Shown here: in pieces, positions 43,143 to 51,669 of the stretch
How the letters are laid out: each line of letters opens with the position of its first letter
How positions within the stretch are numbered: the stretch's first letter is position 1
Assembly (NCBI RefSeq): GCF_037094495.1
Contig: NZ_CP146612.1
Span: 62,001 to 126,000, forward strand
DNA: 64,000 nucleotides
Direction of reading: 5' to 3'
From: Dehalogenimonas sp. W
Lineage (GTDB): Bacteria > Chloroflexota > Dehalococcoidia > Dehalococcoidales > Dehalococcoidaceae
The notes under the pieces: model-generated
Seen by the model: the letters and a program-made list of their open reading frames with translations, nothing else
Told to the model about the DNA's origin: nothing
Database searches by the model: none
Program-made: the position numbers and the translations under genes

Positions 43143-45461
43143 ATGCCGGAGAACTCAGTACTAATCGTTGACGCCGACCCCGCTGTCAAGGAAACAGCCG
43201 TCTGGCTTAAAGGCGCCGGTTTCCGGGTCGCCACCGCAGCCACCGGAGAGGAAGCACTTAACCTGATTGACAACCAGGACTTTAGTGTCATGCTGCTGGA
43301 TATGCGTCTGCCCGGTAAACACGGTTTGGGAGTCATGCGGGAAGCCAAAATCAAGCGCCCCTGGCTTCAGACCATCGTCACCACCGACCACCCGTCGGTG
43401 GAATCAGCCACCGAAGCCTTGAGGCAAGGCGCCATGGATTACCTGGTCAAACCAATCTCACCCCAGGACCTGTCGCAACTGATTAAAGACACCATTAAAT
43501 CAGCATCCCGTCAGAAAACCGCCAATATCCAAATCAGGGCCAAAGCTACCCAGACCAAAATTTTGCCCCAGGCAGCTTTTGTCATCAGCCGGGACAGCCT
43601 CAAAACCATGGTGAACACCCTGATTGGTGAACGTGAATCCATCGGCGTTAAAGCCAAACAGGGCAAATTTGTCTATGATAAAATCAAAAGCTTTGATGAG
43701 CTGACCCTGGATTATGATGTCACCGTCAATCCGCCGACCGCGTTCTTCATTCCGGCCTGTGAAACCATCCTGCGCTACAAAATGGGAGAAAATCCCGAGA
43801 TATCACCGGTTACCGATAACACCCAGCGGGTTATCATCGGAGTCCATCCTGACGACATCAACGCCATTAACCTGCTGGATGAAGTCTTCATGACCAACAA
43901 TCCAGACCCTAATTATACCGCCCGCCGCGAAAACACCCTGATTATCGGCGTGGATGTCATGACGCCGCAGCCGGCATCCTTCGCGCCCAGCATGGGCGCC
44001 CATACCGCCGACACCGGATTTGACCTGCTGCTGACCGATATCGGCAACGCCAGCTATATCGTTACCGTTGGCTCTGAAAACGGAGCCCAAGCACTGGCGC
44101 GTTATGCACAGGTACGGGAACCGACCGTGGCTGAAACGGCACGGCAAAAACAATTACGGGATGAAGCTCTGGCCAAATATCGCCTGTTTCTGGATATGCC
44201 GCGGGATAAAATCCCTAATCTACTGGATAACAACTACGACAACCCCTACTGGGCATCCCGCAGTGAGACCTGCCTCAACTGCGGCTCCTGCATCATGGTC
44301 TGCCCCACCTGCTTCTGTTTTGACGTTCAGGATGACGTATCATTGAATCTGGTTGACGGAGAAAGGGTACGCAAACCGGATGGTTGCATGCTGGTGGATT
44401 TCTCCCGGGTAGCCGCCGGGGCTAACTTCCGCGGCGACAAGATGAGCCGCTACCGCCACCGGATGTATCACAAGGGTAAGTACATCCTTGACCGTTACGG
44501 CAAATTCGGATGCGTCGGTTGCGGCCGCTGTGCCATCGCATGCCTGGCGGAAATCGCCAGCCCGTTGGAAGCCTACAATGCCATCGCCGCCAGTGAAAAA
44601 GCCAAGGAAAAAGCCCGCCGTACGGTCACTAATACCCGACCTCAACCGGAGCTCTACCTGCCTCACCTGGCCAAAATTGAGAAGGTGACGCCGCTGTCTG
44701 GCCGGGAAAAATTGTTTGAATTCCGGCTTAACGACGGAAACAAGCTGGGGCACCGGCCAGGGCAGTTCATTGAAGTGTACGTCTTCGGCATCGGTGAATC
44801 GCCAATCTCGCTAACCTCGTCACCCACCCGCGACCATACCTTTGAAGTCGCCGTCCGAAATGTCGGTAACGTTACCGGCGCCCTTCACCGCCTTGAGGAA
44901 GGGGCATCAGTGGGTATCCGCGGGCCTTTCGGCAACGGCTTTCCGCTGGAACAGATGGAAGGCAAGGATATATTATTTATCGCCGGCGGCATCGGGGTTT
45001 TTCCGCTACGTTCCCTCATTCAGTACGTCCTGGATCGCCGGGATTCATACGGCCATATCAATCTGCTGTTCGGCGCCCGGTCCCCGGCGGAACGGGTTTT
45101 TGCTGATGAAATGCAGGAATGGGCGCAGGCGCCTGACGTTACCTTCCTGGAAACCGTAGATAAAGGTGACGACACCTGGGAAGGCAACGTCGGTGTAATT
45201 ACTACCCTGATTCCTAAAATTCAATTCAATCCTAAAAATACGGTGGCGATTGTGGTCGGTCCGCCGATAATGTACCGTTTCGTAATCAACGAACTTAAGA
45301 AACGCGACCTGGCAGATGACAATATCATCGTTTCCCTGGAGCGCAAAATGAAGTGCGGCGTTGGAAAATGCGGCAACTGCCAGATCAACGGTGTCTATGT
45401 CTGCCAGGAAGGGCCAGTCTTCAGTATGACCCAGTTGCGCACGTTAAGGGAGGCCATTTAA
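43143..45461 (+). CDS. receiver domain - ferredoxin - flavin/NAD reductase fusion, hydrogenase diaphorase subunit
   Basis: 772 aa, three parts. Residues 1-125 are a CheY-like receiver with the full active site: Asp10 and Asp12, phospho-acceptor Asp53 (MLLDMRLPG), Thr80/81 and Lys103 (DYLVKPI). The middle (about 135-490) is like the beta subunit of group 3b hydrogenases and AsrA, with two cluster motifs, CLNCGSCIMVCPTC (from ~376) and CVGCGRCAIAC (from ~456). The C-terminal ~280 residues are AsrB/PyrK-like: a ferredoxin-reductase fold with FAD site, NAD motif IAGGIGVFPLRSLI and a [2Fe-2S] set CGVGKCGNC ... YVC. In related hydrogenases these are two proteins without a receiver. It should carry electrons between the [NiFe] subunits and NAD(P). 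RBS AGGGGGG. Its stop overlaps the next ATG. Confidence 0.88.
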   Translation: MPENSVLIVDADPAVKETAVWLKGAGFRVATAATGEEALNLIDNQDFSVMLLDMRLPGKHGLGVMREAKIKRPWLQTIVTTDHPSVESATEALRQGAMDYLVKPISPQDLSQLIKDTIKSASRQKTANIQIRAKATQTKILPQAAFVISRDSLKTMVNTLIGERESIGVKAKQGKFVYDKIKSFDELTLDYDVTVNPPTAFFIPACETILRYKMGENPEISPVTDNTQRVIIGVHPDDINAINLLDEVFMTNNPDPNYTARRENTLIIGVDVMTPQPASFAPSMGAHTADTGFDLLLTDIGNASYIVTVGSENGAQALARYAQVREPTVAETARQKQLRDEALAKYRLFLDMPRDKIPNLLDNNYDNPYWASRSETCLNCGSCIMVCPTCFCFDVQDDVSLNLVDGERVRKPDGCMLVDFSRVAAGANFRGDKMSRYRHRMYHKGKYILDRYGKFGCVGCGRCAIACLAEIASPLEAYNAIAASEKAKEKARRTVTNTRPQPELYLPHLAKIEKVTPLSGREKLFEFRLNDGNKLGHRPGQFIEVYVFGIGESPISLTSSPTRDHTFEVAVRNVGNVTGALHRLEEGASVGIRGPFGNGFPLEQMEGKDILFIAGGIGVFPLRSLIQYVLDRRDSYGHINLLFGARSPAERVFADEMQEWAQAPDVTFLETVDKGDDTWEGNVGVITTLIPKIQFNPKNTVAIVVGPPIMYRFVINELKKRDLADDNIIVSLERKMKCGVGKCGNCQINGVYVCQEGPVFSMTQLRTLREAI

Positions 45462-46210
45462 TGAAACCAAGAGTAGCATTTTTTGATTTTACCAGTTGCG
45501 AGGGCTGTCAACTTGATGCCCTGAATCTGGAACCGGCAGAACTGCTGGACCTGTTGGGGGCGGTTGACATCGTGAACTTCCGTGAAGTTAAGACAGACCG
45601 TTCCGAGGAATATGATATCGCCTTCATTGAAGGCAGTATCACCCGGGAATCCGAGATTGCCCGCCTTCAAGACATGCGTGAGAAGGCCAAGGTACTGGTT
45701 GCGCTGGGGGCCTGCGCCTGTACCGGGGGTGTTAATTGCCTCAAAAACGCCTATGAAACTGAAGACCTCTTAAAAGGCGTGTACGGCGAATGCGCAGGAT
45801 ACTACAACTCTATACCAGCCCGCCCAGTTAATGCCGTCGTCACCGTTGATGCTTATATCCGCGGCTGTCCGCCGACCACCGCCGAATTCGTCAAGGTGGT
45901 CAAAGCCATGCTGCTGGGTAAAAAGCCGGATCTGCCGAATTACCCGGTCTGCACTGAATGTCGCCAAGCCGGCAATGTGTGTGTTTTTCAGCGGGGCGGC
46001 ACCTGTATCGGCCCGGTGACCCGTGCTGGTTGCGACGCGCTCTGCGTCAGCGCCGGACGTTTCTGCTGGGGTTGTCGCGGTCTGGTGGATGACCCCAACA
46101 CCGGCTCAGAGAAAGACGTCCTGACCCGGTACGGCCTGACGGTGGACCAGATATTGGAACATTTCAGAATTTATAACTCCTGCTCGGAGGCTTCTCAATG
46201 TCAGAAATAA
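45461..46210 (+). CDS. [NiFe] hydrogenase small subunit, group 3 type
   Basis: 249 aa cytoplasmic small subunit (no Tat signal). The proximal [4Fe-4S] ligands are TSCEGCQLD (C13, C16), GACACTGG (C85 or C87) and RGCPPT (C136). A Cys-rich C-terminal part (CTECRQAGNVC, CIGPVTRAGCDALC, FCWGCRG) holds two more clusters. It relays electrons from the [NiFe] site to the fused diaphorase. Its ATG overlaps the upstream TAA by one base, with GGGAGG upstream, and it overlaps the large-subunit gene by 13 nt. Confidence 0.93.
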   Translation: MKPRVAFFDFTSCEGCQLDALNLEPAELLDLLGAVDIVNFREVKTDRSEEYDIAFIEGSITRESEIARLQDMREKAKVLVALGACACTGGVNCLKNAYETEDLLKGVYGECAGYYNSIPARPVNAVVTVDAYIRGCPPTTAEFVKVVKAMLLGKKPDLPNYPVCTECRQAGNVCVFQRGGTCIGPVTRAGCDALCVSAGRFCWGCRGLVDDPNTGSEKDVLTRYGLTVDQILEHFRIYNSCSEASQCQK

Positions 46211-47469
46211 AAATCAATGTCAATCAACTCACCCGCGTAGAGGGTCACGGCAACATTCATCTGGAAGCGACCGACGGCAAGCTTGACCGGGTACTCTGGG
46301 AAGTAACCGAGTCTCCCCGGTTTTTTGAATGGATGTTGAGGGGCCGCAATTACGATGACGTTTCCATAATTTCATCCCGTATCTGCGGCATCTGCTCTAT
46401 CGCTCACACCACGGCCTCTCTTCAGGCGACCGAAGCGGCCTTCAACATCAAATTATCCGAACAGTCATGGCTTTTGCGTAAGCTGTTGTATAACGCGGAA
46501 CTGCTGGAAAGTCACGTCCTGCATGTTTTGTTCCTGGTGGCACCGGATTTCCTGGGAGTTGACTCGGTTATCCCTCTGGTAGCTACCCACGGCGATGTCG
46601 TGGTTATGGCCGTTCGGCTGAAAAAACTGGCTTATAACCTGGCAGAGGTGTTGGCAGGACGAAAAACCCATCCCATCACCCCGGTAGTCGGCGGGTGGAG
46701 CCAATTACCCGACATTGATGCTTTGAAAGCCATCCGGGAGCGCCTGGAAAAAGCCATGGAAGACATGGATACGATGGTAGCCGTCGTCAAGACGCTGGCA
46801 CCCGGCATTCCTGACTTTCAGCGTCCCACCGAATACGTCGCTCTCAAAGATAACAAAGAATACGCCTTCATCACCGGTAAAATAGCCTCCAGCGACGGCG
46901 GCACCACCAGCCTGAATGACTATCAGCAGGTGACCAACGAGTTCTGTGTCCCCCATTCATCATCCAAATTCACCAAACACAAGCGGGATTCCTACATGGT
47001 GGGTGCGCTGTCCCGCTTTAATCTGAATTCAGACCAACTGCTGCCCCGAGCCAAAAAAGTAGCCCGGGAGCTTGGAATGAAAGCCCCGATTAATAATCCG
47101 TTTATGATTTCCGTAGCCCAGACGGTAGAGACGGTACATGCGGTTGAAGATGCCATCAACATTATTGATAAGTTGCTGGCCCGTGGCCTCCATGAAGAAG
47201 AGGTCAAGGTCAAACCGCGCGCCGGCCGCGGCGTGGGCATTGTTGAAGCACCGAGAGGCATGCTGATTCATGACTACACTTATGATGATAACGGCCATAT
47301 CGTATCCGCTAACTGCATCATCCCTACCGGTCAGAATCACCTGTCTATTCAGAAGGACTTTGATGCCCTGGCACCGACCGTTCTGGAAAAGCCGGAGGAA
47401 GAAATTCGGCATACCCTGGAAATGCTGGTACGGGCTTATGACCCTTGTATCTCCTGCTCCGTCCATTAA
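46198..47469 (+). CDS. [NiFe] hydrogenase large (catalytic) subunit, group 3b-like, without C-terminal extension
   Basis: 423 aa. The four nickel ligands are Cys63 and Cys66 (RICGICSIAH) and Cys417 and Cys420 (DPCISCSVH). The N-terminal NQLTRVEGHGNIHLEA is typical. The protein ends exactly at His423, where maturation proteases normally cut, so no peptide needs removal. Group 3 enzymes are cytoplasmic and reversible, coupling H2 to NAD(P) or similar. The 3b assignment rests on the AsrA/AsrB-like partner and recall of the DPCISCSVH motif. No hyp maturation genes lie in the window. Confidence 0.94.
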   Translation: MSEIKINVNQLTRVEGHGNIHLEATDGKLDRVLWEVTESPRFFEWMLRGRNYDDVSIISSRICGICSIAHTTASLQATEAAFNIKLSEQSWLLRKLLYNAELLESHVLHVLFLVAPDFLGVDSVIPLVATHGDVVVMAVRLKKLAYNLAEVLAGRKTHPITPVVGGWSQLPDIDALKAIRERLEKAMEDMDTMVAVVKTLAPGIPDFQRPTEYVALKDNKEYAFITGKIASSDGGTTSLNDYQQVTNEFCVPHSSSKFTKHKRDSYMVGALSRFNLNSDQLLPRAKKVARELGMKAPINNPFMISVAQTVETVHAVEDAINIIDKLLARGLHEEEVKVKPRAGRGVGIVEAPRGMLIHDYTYDDNGHIVSANCIIPTGQNHLSIQKDFDALAPTVLEKPEEEIRHTLEMLVRAYDPCISCSVH

Positions 47470-47489
47470 AATCCACGACTGGTATACCA

Positions 47490-47525
47490 GAAGCGCCCGG
47501 TTTATGAACCGGGCGCTTCTTTTTT
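47490..47525 (+). terminator. hydrogenase operon terminator
   Basis: 13-bp stem GAAGCGCCCGGTT (47490-47502), loop TATG, AACCGGGCGCTTC (47507-47519), then six T's. Confidence 0.93.
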
Positions 47526-47548
47526 GCAAAACTCCTTCTCAAGCAGCT

Positions 47549-47576
47549 TTGTGACCGGAGACGCTTCTGTTAAAAT
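47549..47576 (+). promoter_or_regulatory. promoter of the P-type ATPase, leaderless
   Basis: TTGTGA (47549-47554), 16-nt spacer ending TGT, TAAAAT (47571-47576). ATG after 6 nt at 47583. Confidence 0.6.
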
Positions 47577-47582
47577 CTTCTT

Positions 47583-50276
47583 ATGAACACTACATGGCAT
47601 TCAGTCTCTACCTCGGAGGTACTAGAGGCCTTCAGCGTGACTATGGATGGCTTGAATGACAGCAATGTCACATCCAGGCAGGAACGATACGGCCTCAACC
47701 GCCTGGAAACCAAGCCGCCGAAATCACTCATCGTGATGTTTTTCAAGCAGTTTTTGAATCCTTTGATATATATATTGCTGGTTGCAGCCATCGTTTCAGT
47801 TGCGACATCCCACGTTATTGACGCCGCGGTCATACTGGTGATATTACTGATTAATGCCGTCATCGGATTCATTCAGGAAACCAGGGCGGAAAAGGCGATG
47901 GAGGCCTTGAAAGAACTGGCGGCACCGCAAACCCAGGTGCGCCGCAGCGGTAAATTGAGAAGGCTCCCCTCCGGCGAGATAGTACCCGGCGATATTATAA
48001 TTGTTGAGGCTGGCGACAGAGTCCCTGCAGATGCCCGCCTCCTGGAATCGGCAGGGCTTAAGGTCAATGAATCCACCCTCACTGGCGAATCTCAACCAGG
48101 CGAAAAATCTATTTCACCCCTGCCGGCGGATAACTCTCTTGCTGACCGTCGGAATATGCTTTACCTGGGTACTTCGGTAGTCCAGGGGCGTGGTGTAGCC
48201 GTGGTCACCGGTACCGGCATGGGTACCGAACTGGGTCGTATCACCAGCAGTCTTGAATCTATTGATTCAGGATTAACCCCCTTACAAAAAAGTATCAACC
48301 GCCTCGGTAAAATTTTGGTAGTCGTCATGCTGGGCGTGGTCAGTGTTATCTTTACTGTGGGAATCTGGAGGGGATTGGACACAGTTGAGATGTTTTTCCT
48401 CGCAGTGGCCGCCGCGGTCTCAGCCATCCCGGAGGGTCTACCGGCAGTTGTCACCGTAGTTCTGGCCATCGGTATGCGGCTCATGGCTCAACGTAACGCC
48501 ATTATCCGACACCTGGTGGCAGTGGAAACACTTGGTTCCGCAACAGTCATCTGTTCTGACAAGACGGGAACGCTGACTATGAACCAGATGACCCTGCGGA
48601 GTCTGTATTACAATGGTAGAAACGTAGAGGTGACAGGCGAAGGTTATTGTCCTAACGGAGAATTCAGATTTGACGGCCATAGGCTGGAACCGGAAACGGA
48701 TGACTCCTTAAAGCTGCTACTAACTGCCGGTATTTTGGCCTCCGATTCCACTATTACCGTCGGTGAAAATGAATGCTCATTGTTCGGAGACCCTACCGAA
48801 GGAGCCATCCTGGTAGCCGGTGCCAAGGCAAATCTGCTCAAGGAGACATTGGCTGAAAACAATCCCCGATTGAGTGAAATCGCCTTTTCCAGCGACCTGC
48901 AATACATGGCTACACTCAATAACTCCCCGGACGGTCATATAGCCTACGTCAAGGGGGCAGCTGAAAAGCTTATTGAAATGAGTTCCCATGTTTGGCTGAG
49001 AGGAAAAAAAACAACTGTGACAAGCGACTACCGGCAGGAGCTTCACCAGCAGGTTAGTGACATGGCTACGCAAGCCTTGAGAGTGCTTGCCCTGGCGTAT
49101 GCTGACATGCCTCGGGATCTCACCCGCCTCACTCCAAATGACCTGAGCGGCCGTTTGACGCTCCTGGGGCTGGTCGGGTTATTTGACCCGCCTCGTCCAG
49201 AAGCCACCGAAGCCATCCGGCAGGCAACCGCCGCCGGCATCCGGGTCGTCATGATTACCGGCGACCATGTAACTACGGCCGAGGCCGTAGCCCGCGAAAT
49301 TGGCTTACCTGTCGGTAAAGCCGTCAGCGGGCGGGAGCTGGCGGCCATGAGTGATAACGAGTTGCAACAACAGATAGAGCACATTACCGTTTTCGCCCGC
49401 ATTGAGCCATTACATAAATTAAGACTGGTTCAGGCATTACAAAGCCGCGGGCACGTGGTTGCCATGACCGGTGACGGCGTCAATGATGCCCCGGCGCTCA
49501 AAGCGGCAGATATCGGGGTAGCTATGGGACGATCGGGTACTGACGTGGCCCGTGAGTCAGCGGACATGGTGCTCACTGATGACAACTTCGCCTCTGTAGT
49601 AGCAGCAGTTGATGAAGGTCGCGCCATTTTTAATCGTTTGCGTAATGTGGTCTACTATTTATTGTCCAGTAATATCGGGGAGCTCCTGATGCTGACTGCC
49701 GCCATTGCTGTGCTGGGTCAGGCACCGCTGCTGGCGGTTCAGATACTCTGGATTAATGTCATGACGGATACCACCATCACCATTCCTCTGGGTCTGGAAC
49801 CTAAATCCGGTGATGAACTCAACCACCCGCCTCGCTCGCCTAAAGTAGGCCTCCTCTATCCCGGACTCATATTACGAGTGGCTTACACCGCTGTCCTGAT
49901 GGCTGCCGGAGTGTTCCTGGTTTTTGCCTGGGCGCGGGAACATATGGATATTGACGAGGCCAGAACACTGGCCTTCAGCACCATGATTGCGTTTGAATGG
50001 TTTAAAGGATTCATCGCCCGATCTGACGAAAAATCCATCTTTAGACTGGGAGTATTTACCAACCGCTGGCTACTAATAGCTGTCGGAATCGCCATAATCT
50101 TGCAGTTACTGGTGGTTTATAGCCCGTTCTTGCAGACGGCTTTTCATACCGCTCCATTTGAACCGCAATACTGGCTGATTGCCGTCGGAGCCGGGTTGAC
50201 GCTCTTTGTAATAGAAGAGATTCGCAAGATATTGTTCCCTTTGGCCTTCTCCAAAGGCAAGTGGCGCAGGAGTTAA
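47583..50276 (+). CDS. P2A-type cation (Ca2+) transporting P-type ATPase
   Basis: 897 aa. Order: N-terminal cytosolic segment, M1-M2, actuator domain with TLTGESQPGEKS, M3-M4 with AIPEGLPAVV (ion site in M4), P-domain with phospho-Asp326 (SDKTGTLTMNQM), nucleotide domain with YVKGAAEKL, MTGDGVNDAPALKAADIGVAMG, and six C-terminal helices. The motifs match SERCA/PMR1-like Ca2+ or Mn2+ pumps. Ion preference is inferred. It has its own leaderless promoter after the hydrogenase terminator. Confidence 0.92.
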   Translation: MNTTWHSVSTSEVLEAFSVTMDGLNDSNVTSRQERYGLNRLETKPPKSLIVMFFKQFLNPLIYILLVAAIVSVATSHVIDAAVILVILLINAVIGFIQETRAEKAMEALKELAAPQTQVRRSGKLRRLPSGEIVPGDIIIVEAGDRVPADARLLESAGLKVNESTLTGESQPGEKSISPLPADNSLADRRNMLYLGTSVVQGRGVAVVTGTGMGTELGRITSSLESIDSGLTPLQKSINRLGKILVVVMLGVVSVIFTVGIWRGLDTVEMFFLAVAAAVSAIPEGLPAVVTVVLAIGMRLMAQRNAIIRHLVAVETLGSATVICSDKTGTLTMNQMTLRSLYYNGRNVEVTGEGYCPNGEFRFDGHRLEPETDDSLKLLLTAGILASDSTITVGENECSLFGDPTEGAILVAGAKANLLKETLAENNPRLSEIAFSSDLQYMATLNNSPDGHIAYVKGAAEKLIEMSSHVWLRGKKTTVTSDYRQELHQQVSDMATQALRVLALAYADMPRDLTRLTPNDLSGRLTLLGLVGLFDPPRPEATEAIRQATAAGIRVVMITGDHVTTAEAVAREIGLPVGKAVSGRELAAMSDNELQQQIEHITVFARIEPLHKLRLVQALQSRGHVVAMTGDGVNDAPALKAADIGVAMGRSGTDVARESADMVLTDDNFASVVAAVDEGRAIFNRLRNVVYYLLSSNIGELLMLTAAIAVLGQAPLLAVQILWINVMTDTTITIPLGLEPKSGDELNHPPRSPKVGLLYPGLILRVAYTAVLMAAGVFLVFAWAREHMDIDEARTLAFSTMIAFEWFKGFIARSDEKSIFRLGVFTNRWLLIAVGIAIILQLLVVYSPFLQTAFHTAPFEPQYWLIAVGAGLTLFVIEEIRKILFPLAFSKGKWRRS

Positions 50277-50362
50277 ACATAAATACCGGCGGTCAATAAG
50301 TGGCACACAAGCCCCGTTTTGTAGCATAATGTAGCTACTCATAAACATTAGAAAGGGCTCTT

Positions 50363-51571
50363 ATGGCTGAAAAAGTAGTTCTGGCGTATTCCGGCGGCAT
50401 TGATACCTCGGCTGCCATTCCCTGGCTCAAGGAACATTACGACATGGATGTTATCGCCCTGACCATTGATGTCGGCAATGAACGCGATTTCACCGTTATT
50501 CGTGATAAGGCCCTCAAGGTAGGCGCCGTTAAAGCGCTGGTGATTGATGCCAAAAAAGAATTCGTTAACGATTATATCTTCCCGGCACTGGCTGCCGGCG
50601 CCCTGTATGAAAACGAATACCCCCTGGCTACCGCTCTGGGACGACCGCTGATCGCCAAACTCATGGTGGACGTTGCCCTGGCTGAAGGTGCCACCGCTAT
50701 TGCTCATGGCTGTACCGGCAAAGGCAACGACCAGGTAAGGCTGGACGTGGCTACGGCCGCTTTGGCGCCCCAGCTCAAGGTAATCGCGCCGGCCCGGGAA
50801 TGGGGCATGACTCGCCAAGAGACCATTGAATACGCTAAAAAGTTCAATATTCCGCTGCCGGTAACGGCTAAAAGCCCCTATTCCATTGACGAGAACCTCT
50901 GGGGACGGTCCTGTGAATGCGGCGTGCTGGAAGACCCCTGGGTGGAACCGCCGACCGATGTCTTCGGCTGGACGCGGGATGTAAACGACACACCCAAAAA
51001 GGCGACCTATGTTACTATCGGCTTCCGCAAGGGCATCCCGGTCACTTTGAATAACCGCCGTTTAGACGGCATCAACCTTATATCCAGGTTAAATGACCTG
51101 GCCGGCACCCACGGCATCGGACGCATTGACCACGTTGAGAATCGCCTGGTGGGCATCAAATCCCACGAAATATACGAAGCCCCGGCGGCGGCAGTGCTGT
51201 TGAAAGCGCATGCGGCTCTGGAATCATTAACTTTGGCCAAAGACCAGTTGCGTTTCAAATCCCGGGTGGCTCAGGAATACAGCGACCTGGTCTACAACGG
51301 TCTGTGGTTTTCAGCTCACAAAGCCGACCTTGATGCCTATATCAAAAGCACCCAGCAGTATGTCACCGGCACGGTCCGGCTGAAGCTGGAACGCGGCAGT
51401 ATGCGCGTAGTCGGCCGAAAGTCTCCTTATTCCCTTTACGCCCACGATCTGGCCACCTACGAAACCGGGGACCATTTTGATGCCTCAGCGGCTGTCGGCT
51501 TCATCAAACTCTGGGGTCTGCCGGTCAGGACTCAGGCCCGGGCGCAGTTTCTAAAGAAGCAGGGAAAATAG
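50363..51571 (+). CDS. argG: argininosuccinate synthase
   Basis: 402 aa. Ligates citrulline and aspartate with ATP. The ATP loop VVLAYSGGIDTSAAI, ATAIAHGCTGKGNDQVR and SPYSIDENLWGRS are intact. Usual ArgG reads SGGLDTS; here Ile replaces Leu, a mild change. AAAGGG lies before the ATG. Followed by argH 98 nt on; both oppose argJ-argB-argD 8 kb away. Confidence 0.95.
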   Translation: MAEKVVLAYSGGIDTSAAIPWLKEHYDMDVIALTIDVGNERDFTVIRDKALKVGAVKALVIDAKKEFVNDYIFPALAAGALYENEYPLATALGRPLIAKLMVDVALAEGATAIAHGCTGKGNDQVRLDVATAALAPQLKVIAPAREWGMTRQETIEYAKKFNIPLPVTAKSPYSIDENLWGRSCECGVLEDPWVEPPTDVFGWTRDVNDTPKKATYVTIGFRKGIPVTLNNRRLDGINLISRLNDLAGTHGIGRIDHVENRLVGIKSHEIYEAPAAAVLLKAHAALESLTLAKDQLRFKSRVAQEYSDLVYNGLWFSAHKADLDAYIKSTQQYVTGTVRLKLERGSMRVVGRKSPYSLYAHDLATYETGDHFDASAAVGFIKLWGLPVRTQARAQFLKKQGK

Positions 51572-51669
51572 GATGGGCTTAAAAACCGCCTCACCGATAA
51601 TGCCGCCCTTGTTGTTCCAGGGCAAACGGTTGAGGACGGCATTGCGATAATGGGGAGAAATAATACTCG

